Below are positions 15,414-24,326 of a DNA stretch of 64,000 nt, in pieces. The notes beneath the pieces were generated by a model. The model searched no databases, was not told the DNA's origin, and worked only from the letters and a program-made list of their open reading frames with translations. The DNA comes from Leptolyngbya sp. FACHB-261 (GTDB lineage Bacteria; Cyanobacteriota; Cyanobacteriia; FACHB-261), in assembly GCF_014696065.1 (NCBI RefSeq), contig NZ_JACJPL010000027.1:372001-436000 (forward strand). Reading direction: 5' to 3'. A program made the position numbers and the translations under genes. Numbering within the stretch: the first letter of the stretch is position 1; every line of letters starts with the position of its first letter.

Positions 15414-17165
15414 TCAGTGCAGGTCTGCTTCCCAAACAGCAATGTAAAGGCGGCCTTGAGGATTACGCTGAATCACTCCTTCTAGTTTGCCGCCAGCCCT
15501 GAAACGGTAGGACTTGCGCTGGCGAGCCTTCACAGCCTCTAAAGCATTGAGGACACTAGACGAAGGGGTCGAGCCCAGCATTTGGGTCAGAGCCGACTGC
15601 ATCTGTTCCATGTTTACGCCGTTGCCAAAGGAAGCTTCACTCTGCCTGACCTGTAGCGTATTGCGGTCGTAGAGATATGCCAGAGTTAACTGATTGGGAA
15701 TCACCTCAAACAAGTCAGCTGTCGTATTGGGCCAACTGCCTCGCCTAAAAGTCTGGCTAGGACGGCCCAGAGCTTGGCGGACTTGGTCGCGGGCAGTCCC
15801 GGTAGGAAAGGGAGCAATGCTGCCCGTTGCATTGCTCGTTGTCTTGATTGGTTCAGCCGGTTCAGCGGTTGGGCTAGGTTCTGGCGGTGGGCTAGAAGCG
15901 GTAGCCTCTGGCGAGGGCGACGGTTCTGGCGGTTCCGGCTGGGCTGGTTCAGCTGGGGGCAACTCTGCCGCTGGAGCTTCTACCGGAGCAGATGGCTCAG
16001 GTTCCGGCTCAGCCACAGGCGCAGAGACCGAAGGTTGTGTTACCACTGGGGCTTCAGCCACCGGCTCAGGCTCAGGCGAACGGCTTGATAGAACGGCTAA
16101 GCCCGACCCCAGCACTACAGCACTCAGCACCCCCAGCCCAATCCAGACAGCTCGCCCACTCTGTTGCCGAGTCTGCTGGCTAGGAACAGTATTGAGTTGA
16201 GCGATGACCCGAGTCTTCTGAGGCGACACCTGGGAAATTGTCGACTGGGAAGCGAGTTGAGCTGCTGGAGTAGGTGTTTGAGAGCTGACAGGCACGGACG
16301 GCGGACGAGGTTGGGCCAAGGCTACCGGCACCGTCACAGAAGAAGTGACTCCAGCCAATGGGCTCAAAAGTGCCAACCAGTCTTTGACCTGCTGCGGTCT
16401 GGTCTCAGCCGCCAATTGCATCCCTCGCAGAACCGCATGGTTCAGCTGAGGGCTCAACTGGGGTTGCAAGTCGCTGGGGGCAGACAAGGGTATCTGCGTG
16501 CGCAGCGTGGCAGGCGGCGGGACTTTCGCTGTCACCAAAAAATACAGCGTCGCTGCCAAGCCGTAAATATCCAGGGCCGGGGTCCGGCGAGCCTGTGGTA
16601 CATATTGCTCAGGAGGCGCATAACCCTCAGATAGAGCACTGGTTTGAGTCTGAGTCACTCCAGGCGTAAATTCGCGGGCGATGCCAAAGTCGATCAGGAC
16701 AACATCCTGAGTCACCTGATGCAGCAGAATATTTTGCGGCTTTACATCCCGGTGTAGCATTCCCTGCGCATGAATTGCGCTCAAGGCAGAGCCAATCTGC
16801 CGGACGTAGTGAATTGCATCGGCCTCCGACAAAGGGCCTTTCTCTTGCACGACCGCTTCAAGCGTTGGACCCGGAATGTAGTCCATCACCATGAAGGACT
16901 GGCCATTCTCCTCGAAGAAGTCACTGACCCGGACGATGTTGGGATGGAAACACCTCGCCAGACGGCGAGCTTCTTCGAGAAATTTGCGCTGAAACCCGGC
17001 GACTTGCGCATGGCTGCTTAAGACAGCATTGAGCGTTTTGATTACTACCGTCTGACCTAGATAGGTGTGCAGCGCCCGGTAAGTAATGCCAAACCCTCCC
17101 AAGCCGAGCACCTGCTCGATCTGGTATTTGCCATTTTGCAGTGTCGTGCCGGTCAGGCTGTGCAT
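15414..17165 (-). CDS. Membrane-anchored serine/threonine protein kinase
   Basis: A Hanks-type kinase domain spans about residues 13-268: glycine loop GLGGFG, Lys43 in VVIKTL, catalytic HRDVKPQN with Asp140, DFG at 159-161, and APPEQ. A linker leads to one membrane helix (about 340-360). A Pro/Glu/Ala-rich stretch to about 440 follows, then a C-terminal domain of some 140 residues (TARDQVRQALGRPSQTF, QLTLAYLYDRNTLQVRQ) seen in other cyanobacterial kinases. The kinase faces the cytosol and the C-terminal domain lies outside the membrane, so it may sense an envelope signal. Substrates are unknown. Confidence 0.92.
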   Translation of the reverse strand: MHSLTGTTLQNGKYQIEQVLGLGGFGITYRALHTYLGQTVVIKTLNAVLSSHAQVAGFQRKFLEEARRLARCFHPNIVRVSDFFEENGQSFMVMDYIPGPTLEAVVQEKGPLSEADAIHYVRQIGSALSAIHAQGMLHRDVKPQNILLHQVTQDVVLIDFGIAREFTPGVTQTQTSALSEGYAPPEQYVPQARRTPALDIYGLAATLYFLVTAKVPPPATLRTQIPLSAPSDLQPQLSPQLNHAVLRGMQLAAETRPQQVKDWLALLSPLAGVTSSVTVPVALAQPRPPSVPVSSQTPTPAAQLASQSTISQVSPQKTRVIAQLNTVPSQQTRQQSGRAVWIGLGVLSAVVLGSGLAVLSSRSPEPEPVAEAPVVTQPSVSAPVAEPEPEPSAPVEAPAAELPPAEPAQPEPPEPSPSPEATASSPPPEPSPTAEPAEPIKTTSNATGSIAPFPTGTARDQVRQALGRPSQTFRRGSWPNTTADLFEVIPNQLTLAYLYDRNTLQVRQSEASFGNGVNMEQMQSALTQMLGSTPSSSVLNALEAVKARQRKSYRFRAGGKLEGVIQRNPQGRLYIAVWEADLH

Positions 17166-17329
17166 AGATAACAGCGCTCTTGTAGGAGCCTCTTAGACCG
17201 CTGTATAGATTAGCGACTCACCGCATAGTATGGCTACGTACAGCCAAAAATCCCTCAATCTGGGGAAAGGGATCCTCGGTCTAGTTCAATTGAGTACCGT
17301 TCGGTTGAGCCCGCAATGGCCAGGTAGAG

Positions 17330-18151
17330 CTACGGCGTCACCGTACCCGATAGGGGCGAACTGGCACTGGCGTAAGTTTTCACGGGAATCCGCCCTGCCA
17401 AATAGGCCAAGCGTCCCGCTTCGCAAGCCAGACCCATGGCTCGACCCATCGCTGCCGGATCCTGAGCTTGGGCAATGGCAGTGTTGATCAGCAGCGCATC
17501 CGCACCCAGTTCCATCGCCTGCGCAGCTTCACTAGGCACCCCAATACCGGCATCCACAACCACCGGCACCGTTGCTTGCTCGATGATGATACGAATGTTG
17601 GCGGCATTGTTGAGCCCTTGCCCAGAACCAATGGGGGAACCCAACGGCATGACCGTGACACAGCCAGCCTCTTCTAAACGTCTGGCCAGCAGCGGGTCTG
17701 CGTTGATATAGGGCAGTACTGCAAAGCCTTCCTTGACCAACTGCTCTGCTGCTTCTAGGGTGCCAATCGGGTCGGGCAGCAGATACTTTGCATCCGGGAT
17801 GACCTCCAACTTGACGAAGTTATTGTCTTCCTGGCCCAGAACCTTGGCCAGTTCTCGACCCAAACGAGCCACCCGCACGGCTTCTTCGGCGGTTTTGCAG
17901 CCTGCGGTATTGGGCAACAGCCAATAGTGGCTCCAATCCAGTGCTTCCGCTAAGCCCTCGTGACCGGGGGCGCTGGTTTGCACCCGACGCACTGCCACAG
18001 TCACGATTTGGCTACCGCTGGCCGTTAGCGCTCCCCGCATCTCGTCGAAATTGCGGTATTTGCCGGTCCCAGTCATTAAGCGAGAGGTAAAGCTACGACC
18101 GGCAATGGTCAAAGCCGTATCTTGCTGTGTATTTTTTTCTAGAGTCTGCAC
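17330..18151 (-). CDS. thiG: Thiazole synthase
   Basis: ThiG forms the thiazole ring of thiamine from deoxyxylulose 5-phosphate, dehydroglycine and the ThiS thiocarboxylate. The TIM-barrel protein (273 residues) carries the Schiff-base Lys114 (FVKLEVIPD). Phosphate and substrate loops are [14 protein letters not shown] and [13 protein letters not shown], and [10 protein letters not shown] is near the end. No ThiS domain is fused and no TPP riboswitch is evident upstream. The gene sits 56 bases downstream of the zinc-ribbon gene on the same strand. The sulfur donor path may use the MoeB/rhodanese protein at 5.5 kb, which is an inference. Confidence 0.95.
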   Translation of the reverse strand: MQTLEKNTQQDTALTIAGRSFTSRLMTGTGKYRNFDEMRGALTASGSQIVTVAVRRVQTSAPGHEGLAEALDWSHYWLLPNTAGCKTAEEAVRVARLGRELAKVLGQEDNNFVKLEVIPDAKYLLPDPIGTLEAAEQLVKEGFAVLPYINADPLLARRLEEAGCVTVMPLGSPIGSGQGLNNAANIRIIIEQATVPVVVDAGIGVPSEAAQAMELGADALLINTAIAQAQDPAAMGRAMGLACEAGRLAYLAGRIPVKTYASASSPLSGTVTP

Positions 18152-18207
18152 AGAAATGATGTGGCGTTTTGCGCACGAGATGAGGCTACCTCCATTCTGA
18201 GCACAAA

Positions 18208-18630
18208 TTAGCTGCCATAACGGTGCATTAGGGCTAGGTGGGTGCCCTGGCTCATCCGGCGGGTGTACTCCCCCACAGTTGGATTGGGGTGATCCGGGTC
18301 AAAGGTTCCGGTGGTCTGAGCCCAGACATCACGGGGCGGGTAGGTGGCGGTGGTAGTGCCGTTCTCATCCCGACTGACCAGCAACCAGACGTGGCCATGC
18401 TCTGGGCAAAAGAATTGTTCCATCCAACGGCTGCGATCCACCCAAGCCGAGTTTTGAGCTGCGTAAAGCAAGGCATTTTTGCGCGATAAACCTAGCTTTT
18501 GCTGCATTTGTTCAACACCGGCTACAAATAGGTGATGTCGATCACTTTGACAGCGCCATAGACGGCTGCCACAGTGACAACAATTGACCAGCACGCGCTT
18601 TTTTCTGCGATTTGCACGCTTAGCCGCCAT
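18208..18630 (-). CDS. Conserved hypothetical protein with zinc-ribbon-like cysteines
   Basis: A 140-residue basic protein. The N-terminus is Lys/Arg-rich ([11 protein letters not shown]) and is followed by Cys17, Cys18, Cys20 and Cys27 ([11 protein letters not shown]). A later CPEHGH could complete a zinc site. Conserved-looking stretches include [20 protein letters not shown] and [12 protein letters not shown] believe it is a cyanobacterial protein of unknown function. It lies directly upstream of thiG. Confidence 0.65.
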   Translation of the reverse strand: MAAKRANRRKKRVLVNCCHCGSRLWRCQSDRHHLFVAGVEQMQQKLGLSRKNALLYAAQNSAWVDRSRWMEQFFCPEHGHVWLLVSRDENGTTTATYPPRDVWAQTTGTFDPDHPNPTVGEYTRRMSQGTHLALMHRYGS

Positions 18631-18777
18631 ACTTCCAGGATCCTCACACGGGCATTGCTTGGGCTGTTGATCAGTTGAGTTGAGTCAGGCTCGTTCAGCC
18701 TTCTATCCCTTCTCGGCTTTTCTTCAAAAAAACTGAAGCGCCAGAAAAACTGAAGTGATTGAAGTGGCTGATCTCTC

Positions 18778-19629
18778 TCAAGCGGCTACTGTATTGGATG
18801 TTAATCGACGCTTGAGCGCATATCCGGCACCCATCAAACCTGCAATCACAACTGCACCTATCCCCAACGGGCTGGGAAGCCAGAAGTCAGCTTCTAAGTG
18901 ATTCATACTTCCCGGCGTCAGAGTCCAAACAAGCTGACGTCCATCTGAGTCAGTTTGGTCCGACTGGGCACTCTGCGCCCCTGAAGGAGTGCTCAATTTG
19001 AACTCTAAATCCACTAACGTTCCTGGCGTTAGCAGCAATGCACCATCTGACGTGGCCACCCCGAGCTGCCGCAAATCTAAGTCAAAGTCGAGATGGTTAA
19101 GCGTTGCCAGGATTAAGTTAGCCGAGCGCAACTCCACATGGGACCGAGGCACTGATCCAATCGAGCCAACAGCGCGGGTTCCAGACGAGCTGAGCAGACC
19201 GGCCAGCGCGCGGTCCAACAGAGGCTCCAACTTGGCCTTCAGATCAGGACCATTGCGAAAAGGCAGGGTCAATTCCAGCTCACGCTCACTCAGGCGCTGA
19301 CTGCGACCTCCGGCCGAACGCACCTGGCTTTGCAGATCATCTAAAAGCTGGCGGGCGCTACTGCCATTGAGGTTAATCAGACGTTCGCTCAAACGCACAT
19401 GTTCAACGATCCTGCCGCCCGCCGTCCCGTAGAACTCAATGCCCAGGTCAGCCTGGACACAGCCTCCCAGTAGCAAGCTCAACAGGATCAGCAGCAGAAT
19501 CGGCGTCAGCTTGAGCCAGCGCCATCCCTGAGCCAATGGGTTGTGGCGGCGGCGATTAGACTTTAGGCTTCGGCTGGACACACTGAGTTCTCCTTCCAGG
19601 GAATTCGGCCAGTACACCGGGTCCGTCAT
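18778..19629 (-). CDS. DUF3153 domain-containing lipoprotein
   Basis: A 283-residue protein. After a basic start, one hydrophobic stretch ends in a lipobox (LLLGGC, Cys at about 57), so it is probably a lipoprotein. The DUF3153-like body follows (DLGIEFYGTAGGRIVEHVRL, LTLPFRNGPDLKAKLEPLL). A second membrane helix (LGIGAVVIAGLMGAGYAL) and a basic tail close the protein, so it may be anchored at both ends. The family is cyanobacterial and of unknown function. The N-terminal 30 residues before the leader are unusual; the real start may lie further in. Confidence 0.8.
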   Translation of the reverse strand: MTDPVYWPNSLEGELSVSSRSLKSNRRRHNPLAQGWRWLKLTPILLLILLSLLLGGCVQADLGIEFYGTAGGRIVEHVRLSERLINLNGSSARQLLDDLQSQVRSAGGRSQRLSERELELTLPFRNGPDLKAKLEPLLDRALAGLLSSSGTRAVGSIGSVPRSHVELRSANLILATLNHLDFDLDLRQLGVATSDGALLLTPGTLVDLEFKLSTPSGAQSAQSDQTDSDGRQLVWTLTPGSMNHLEADFWLPSPLGIGAVVIAGLMGAGYALKRRLTSNTVAA

Positions 19630-19714
19630 AAAGGCCGATCACACCTGGTAAGTGTATACCGGATGCCCTTTTGATCGCCGTTCTAGCCGGTCAAACTAGC
19701 CGTCCCAGCTACAG

Positions 19715-21451
19715 CTACAGCAATTGAAGCGACTCTAGACGCAGCCAGTTCCCAGCGAGATTCAAGAACCCTTGCACTTGCACTGGCTGCCCCTCTTTAC
19801 AGGTATTGAGCTGAGTATGAACCTCAGGCCACAGCGTCACTAACTGCACAGGAGCGGTCAGGTCTTGGCTCTCCAGCCAGATGCCGTCTGGACGCTGATG
19901 CACAATCCCCGTCCAAGTTTGGCTGTGCTGGCTAATGGGCACAGGGGCAGGTACAGGTTGGCAACAGGCATCGGCAGGATAGGTCTCAGGGGCATCTAGA
20001 TACTGCCGCTGCCAGGTCAGCCAATCGGGGTGAGTGGGCGGTAGATCCAATAGGGGAACCAGGGCCACTGGTGCTTGAGGCTCAGTCACAAGCGCTTCTT
20101 GAAGCAACCGCACTGACAGATCACGCGGCTGACACTGCTGCTCGATACATAAGGCAGCAGCCATGCCCGCTGCCTGCCCAATGCCTAGCACGACCGGCTG
20201 TAAGCGAGTTGAACCGTTGGCAATGTGCGAAACCGAGATATTTTTCTCGCACACCAGCAAGCCGTCGATCCGTTCAGGCACCAAGGCTCGATAAGGAATC
20301 GCAAATGGCCAGCCTGTCCAACGCCCGCCCCAACGCAAGGAGCGGGACTTGAGCGGCAAGTCAAAGCCGGGATAGTGATGATCGTTAGGATAGTTGCCCA
20401 AGGCAATGGCATCGGTAGGCAGCTTAGGCGGTGGCAGAATATCGAGCTCGGTGATCGTGGTTAAGCCCACCAGCCGTCGACTTTCACGATAGTAAGGATG
20501 CAGCGCCAAGGCTCCGCTAGGAAAGGCATCAGTTGCTAGACCATAGCGCCGATCCAACTCAGTTTGCCCCAACTGAGTTTGAATGAAATGGGCAAACCCG
20601 AGGCTGTGGGCTTGCGCTTCTTGATTAAACACCCGACGCTCCTCTGGCGACCCCAGCAAGCGGTTGAGCCCCTCGCCGTAGTCATTGCCCTGGATCGGCC
20701 AGTTGATCATAAAGCGTCGCCCCGGCAAGCGGCCATAGTCCAGAAAACGTTCTGGCCCATGCGTTTGCCAGGCTTCGGCGTAAGGCTCTGGGTTATAGCC
20801 TGGAGGGGCTGGAATGGCAGGGGCTGGCTCAGCAAACTCCTGCAAGACCACAACCCAAGTGGGAGCCTGAACCGGGTAGCGCTGAGTAAGCTCGGAGGGT
20901 TCAAGCGGCGCACTGGGCTCGTTGTATTCCGCTCGCCATTCCCAACCCCAACGATGGGGCACCTCGCCCAAAGCCAGTAAATCTCCCAGTTCTGTACCAT
21001 CCAGGGTAATTGCCGCCCGGATTTCGTGATTGGCGAAGCGCACCCCAACCACCTGCTTGTCCTCGCGCAGGACTGCTAGAGGCGTTTCGCCCTGAAGCCA
21101 GCGTAAGTTGGGCAGCGCTGCCAGCCAATCGGCAAAGATCTCAGCTCCTAACCGAGGCTCGTAAGTAAAGAAGCTAACCCAGGCATGGTCAAGTCCCTCA
21201 GGCTGGCGTTGCTCTAGCTCCCGTAGAAAAGCCCCCCACAGTCCGGTTTGCAGAGGCATCAGTTCATTGCCATCGGGAGCGGATACACCAGCCGCAGTCA
21301 ACATGCCGCCAGCCCAGGCAAATTCACTCACCAACACGGTGTTAGCCCCCCGTCGAGCAGCTTGAAGGGCAGCCGCAGTGCCGCCTGTACCACCACCCAC
21401 TACCAAGACATCGGCCCAGATTTGCTCCACGCTGAATTTCCTTACTGGCAA
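19715..21451 (-). CDS. FAD-dependent oxidoreductase
   Basis: A 578-residue protein with an N-terminal FAD-binding motif (ADVLVVGGGTGGTAAALQAA, glycines at about 19-24). The FAD_oxidored pattern continues: AWAGGMLTAAGVSAPDGNE, ITLDGTELGDLLALGEVP and, near the end of the domain, GSTRLQPVVLGIGQAAGMAAAL. The C-terminal 70 residues look like a small beta domain (WTGIVHQRPDGIWLESQDL). No signal peptide is seen. The reaction is unknown. It is a single gene, divergent from the small membrane protein at 21530. Confidence 0.85.
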   Translation of the reverse strand: MPVRKFSVEQIWADVLVVGGGTGGTAAALQAARRGANTVLVSEFAWAGGMLTAAGVSAPDGNELMPLQTGLWGAFLRELEQRQPEGLDHAWVSFFTYEPRLGAEIFADWLAALPNLRWLQGETPLAVLREDKQVVGVRFANHEIRAAITLDGTELGDLLALGEVPHRWGWEWRAEYNEPSAPLEPSELTQRYPVQAPTWVVVLQEFAEPAPAIPAPPGYNPEPYAEAWQTHGPERFLDYGRLPGRRFMINWPIQGNDYGEGLNRLLGSPEERRVFNQEAQAHSLGFAHFIQTQLGQTELDRRYGLATDAFPSGALALHPYYRESRRLVGLTTITELDILPPPKLPTDAIALGNYPNDHHYPGFDLPLKSRSLRWGGRWTGWPFAIPYRALVPERIDGLLVCEKNISVSHIANGSTRLQPVVLGIGQAAGMAAALCIEQQCQPRDLSVRLLQEALVTEPQAPVALVPLLDLPPTHPDWLTWQRQYLDAPETYPADACCQPVPAPVPISQHSQTWTGIVHQRPDGIWLESQDLTAPVQLVTLWPEVHTQLNTCKEGQPVQVQGFLNLAGNWLRLESLQLL

Positions 21452-21529
21452 TCTGCATACGGACGAGAGCCAGGGATGGCCCTGTAGGATTAAGGCTATA
21501 TCTTCTCCGCCCTTCTCCTCAGCGAGGCA

Positions 21530-21910
21530 ATGACCGTGTTCTATCTTCCTGACCCGCCTTATTTTTTGCTAGTAGCTGCGCTCGTTGCGGGTCTCGCTTC
21601 TGGTAAAGCCTTTGAGGCCACGCTCAGAGCTGGCATTCAGGAATGGGCTCGCAGTAAATCGAGCCGCAGTCTGGCAAACCTACGTAGCATTCGCCTGCTC
21701 CTGCCCTACATCGGCATCAATCTAGGTATCGTCGGTTTCTTGATTTGTGGTCTAGAAATTTTTGGTTTCACTTTCACCCTGGCCTGCGCTGTTGCCATTC
21801 CCCTCACGATTTTGATCGCCTTGCTCGTGTGGTACCAGCTGAATGTTCTGCTCACGCAGCTAGAGCAGGGCGGCTCTCGGGCGCTGGACTTAGACATGCT
21901 TGAGCCCTAA
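21530..21910 (+). CDS. Small membrane protein
   Basis: A 126-residue protein with three hydrophobic helices (about 8-25, 56-78, 80-105) and a basic loop between the first two (EWARSKSSRSLANLRSIR). I do not recognise a named domain. It is divergent from the FAD oxidoreductase across 78 bp, which suggests a shared control region. Confidence 0.7.
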   Translation: MTVFYLPDPPYFLLVAALVAGLASGKAFEATLRAGIQEWARSKSSRSLANLRSIRLLLPYIGINLGIVGFLICGLEIFGFTFTLACAVAIPLTILIALLVWYQLNVLLTQLEQGGSRALDLDMLEP

Positions 21911-22021
21911 GTTCCAAACGCGGTGTTAAGTTCGGCATCCGCCTCTAGATAGAGAAACGCCCTAATCTCCGGACGGCTGCCAACGACCGCGATATCATTT
22001 GAGACAGGATGGCGCCCAAAC

Positions 22022-22036
22022 GTTCCGAACTGGAAC
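22022..22036 (+). promoter_or_regulatory. Inverted repeat upstream of a small RHH-like gene
   Basis: GTTCC-GAACT-GGAAC is a 5-5-5 inverted repeat located 30 bases before the start of the gene at 22066. Its position suits an operator, perhaps for that gene's own product. This is an inference. Confidence 0.4.
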
Positions 22037-22065
22037 ATTGCCACGACAAGTTTTACAGGTGAGCT

Positions 22066-22311
22066 ATGAGTACGGCAGGTGGGACAGACGCATTCGGTCC
22101 GGCAGGCAGAGTCCAGGTCTCCCTGGATTTAGACCCTCAATTAGTCGCTGAACTGGCTGAGTTTAGCGATGACCCCTCACAGCTAGTTGAGCAGGCGCTG
22201 CGACAGTGGTTACGAAACCAATCGCAGACTGGGGGTGGCTTTGAGGGGGATCGCTCCCGCGAACTCCGCTCTAACCCACCCGTTCCCCTACGAGGGGAGT
22301 GGAACGATTAG
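22066..22311 (+). CDS. Small ribbon-helix-helix-like protein
   Basis: An 81-residue protein. Residues 15-50 (VQVSLDLDPQLVAELAEF, then DPSQLVEQALRQWLRN) have the strand-helix-helix pattern of CopG/Arc-like DNA-binding proteins. The tail is disordered. It could be an antitoxin or a small regulator, but no toxin gene follows. The next gene, 67 bases on, is an ABC exporter. Confidence 0.6.
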   Translation: MSTAGGTDAFGPAGRVQVSLDLDPQLVAELAEFSDDPSQLVEQALRQWLRNQSQTGGGFEGDRSRELRSNPPVPLRGEWND

Positions 22312-22378
22312 TGGGGCTGAGGTCTTGTCCTCTACCCCCTTTGCAGACTAGATTCCCCATTCGCCCTAAACTCGTTGG

Positions 22379-24133
22379 GTGGGAAAAGGAAATCAAGCAA
22401 CTGAGTCTGTGAAGCGTTCTACCTACTGGCAGCTCCTGGCATATCTTCGTCCACAGACTGCAACCATTGCTGTGGCGACGGTCTGCACTATTGGCTTTGT
22501 CCTCTCAATGCCACTGCTGGCTCATCTGGCTCAGCTGATTGCCGATTATGTGGGCCGTGGCGATGTACAGGGGATCAGCCGTCTAGTAGGAGTCACCGTG
22601 CTGGTGTTTCTGGTGCGGGGCTTGCTGCAATATGGGCAAGACTCGCTGATGGCACAGGCTGCCCTGCGCATTGGTATGGATGTGCGCAATCGGGTTTACG
22701 CCCATCTGCACACGCTCAATTTGGACTATTTTGAAACCTCGCGAACGGGCGACCTGTCCTACCGGCTAACGGAAGATGTGGACCGGATCGGCGAGGTGAT
22801 CAATAAGTTCTTTCACCAGTTCGTGCCCTGTGTACTGCAACTGATCGCAGTTCTGGCCTACATGGTCTATTTGAACTGGCAGCTGACCTTGGCAACTTTG
22901 CTGGTGGCACCGGTGATCGGTCTGCTAATCGGTTGGTTTGGTAATCGCCTTCTGGCCTTGTCACGCCGCAGCCAGTCCCGAATTTCCGACCTCTCGTCCT
23001 TGCTCACCGAAGTGTTCTCTGGGGTGCGGTTGGTGCGAGCCTTTGCGGCAGAGGACTATGAGGTACGGCGCTTTAAATACCAGGCCGAGCGCAACCGGCG
23101 CGCTAAGTATTCCGCCGAACAGGTCAAGGCAATTCAGTACCCAGTCGTGGGTTTTTTGGAAGCGATGGGGGCCTTGCTGGTGTTTTGGTTGGGCAGTTGG
23201 CAAATTGCTCAGGGCAACCTGACCGGCAGTCAGTTTGTGGGCTTTATTGCAGGCATTGCCCTGCTGATGGATCCCATTAATCTTCTAACCAGCAACTTCA
23301 ATGAACTTAAGCAGGCAGAAGCCTCAGCAGATCGGGTGATTGAGCTGCTTCAGGTTCAGCCCACTGTGACTGAGCAGCCCCAAGCTCCCGATCTGCCGCC
23401 GATTACTGGCAAGGTGGAATTCTGTCAGGTTGGCTTTAGCTATGCACTGGGTCAGCCCGTCTTAGAGAACCTGAGCTTGCGGGTGATGCCAGGCGAAGTG
23501 GTGGCGCTAGTCGGTTCCTCCGGCGCGGGCAAGAGCACCCTGGTCAATCTGCTCCTGCGTTTTTACGATCCTCAGGCCGGTCAGATCCTGATCGACGGCG
23601 TCGATGTCCGCAGCGTGACCCTACGTAGCCTGCGCCGTCAGATCGGTATCGTGCCCCAGGAAACAATCTTGTTCACCGGCACGATCGCGCAAAATATTGC
23701 CTTTGGTCAGGACAGCTTCGACCTGCAAAAAGTTCAGGAAGCAGCGCAGATCGCCAATGCTCACGACTTCATCTCAGCCTTGCCTCAGAGCTATGAGACT
23801 TGGGTGGGCGAACGGGGCGTTAACCTCTCCGGTGGCCAGCGTCAACGCCTCGCCATTGCTCGGGCGGTGCTCCTGGACCCGCGCATTCTGATCCTCGATG
23901 AGGCTACCTCCTCATTGGATGCAGAATCGGAGGCACTGGTGCAAGAAGCCTTGACCCGCCTAATGCCGGGACGAACTGTCTTGGTGATTGCCCATCGCCT
24001 AACCACAGTGCGCAACGCTGACCGCATTCTGGTACTGGAGCGGGGCCACGTGGTGGAATCTGGAAACCACGAAGAATTGATGGCTCAAGAGGGTCGTTAC
24101 GCTCAGTTCCACGCCCGCCAGTTCCAGTTGTGA
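22379..24133 (+). CDS. ABC transporter, fused permease and ATPase (MsbA-like exporter)
   Basis: A 584-residue half-transporter. Six membrane helices occupy residues 1-320. The ATPase domain has Walker A GSSGAGKS (379-386), LSGGQ (483-487), Walker B ILILDE with Glu508 and the H-loop His539. It belongs to the lipid/multidrug exporter branch (MsbA, and heterocyst HepA-like proteins in cyanobacteria) and should work as a homodimer in the inner membrane. The start is GTG 22379 (MGKGNQATESVKRS). The substrate cannot be deduced. Confidence 0.9.
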   Translation: MGKGNQATESVKRSTYWQLLAYLRPQTATIAVATVCTIGFVLSMPLLAHLAQLIADYVGRGDVQGISRLVGVTVLVFLVRGLLQYGQDSLMAQAALRIGMDVRNRVYAHLHTLNLDYFETSRTGDLSYRLTEDVDRIGEVINKFFHQFVPCVLQLIAVLAYMVYLNWQLTLATLLVAPVIGLLIGWFGNRLLALSRRSQSRISDLSSLLTEVFSGVRLVRAFAAEDYEVRRFKYQAERNRRAKYSAEQVKAIQYPVVGFLEAMGALLVFWLGSWQIAQGNLTGSQFVGFIAGIALLMDPINLLTSNFNELKQAEASADRVIELLQVQPTVTEQPQAPDLPPITGKVEFCQVGFSYALGQPVLENLSLRVMPGEVVALVGSSGAGKSTLVNLLLRFYDPQAGQILIDGVDVRSVTLRSLRRQIGIVPQETILFTGTIAQNIAFGQDSFDLQKVQEAAQIANAHDFISALPQSYETWVGERGVNLSGGQRQRLAIARAVLLDPRILILDEATSSLDAESEALVQEALTRLMPGRTVLVIAHRLTTVRNADRILVLERGHVVESGNHEELMAQEGRYAQFHARQFQL

Positions 24134-24170
24134 TTTTGTATCGGCATTTAACAGTTTCACCCCGGAATTG

Positions 24171-24212
24171 GTATTCTAAACTACAAAATCGCCTCTGCTC
24201 TGTCTCTAGGAT
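24171..24212 (+). promoter_or_regulatory. NtcA-activated promoter of glnA
   Basis: GTA-N8-TAC (24171-24184) is followed 22 bases later by TAGGAT (24207-24212), which fits TAN3T. This is the canonical class II NtcA promoter of cyanobacteria. glnA begins 115 bases downstream, so nitrogen-limitation control by NtcA with 2-oxoglutarate is expected. Confidence 0.88.
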
Positions 24213-24326
24213 GAGTGGGTGCTGTGCGGGCCAGACAGCTTTAGATATCAGCTTGGTTCAGAGCTTGCAAGGCACGACCGGAAACTGTCGTCAACCCGCC
24301 ACGCGCCAGAGATTAAGGAGAATTTC

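Noticed and set aside
15694-16200. A long plus-strand frame rich in Gly, Ala and Ser
   Set aside because: It is the antisense of the Pro/Glu/Ala-rich linker of the Ser/Thr kinase; such repeats give long spurious frames.
18152-18207. TPP riboswitch before thiG
   Set aside because: Only 56 bases separate thiG from the upstream gene, too short for the aptamer, and its conserved elements are not seen.
24134-24326. Possible glutamine riboswitch in the glnA leader
   Set aside because: No conserved glnA-motif sequence was found; the leader is explained by the NtcA promoter and a ribosome site.
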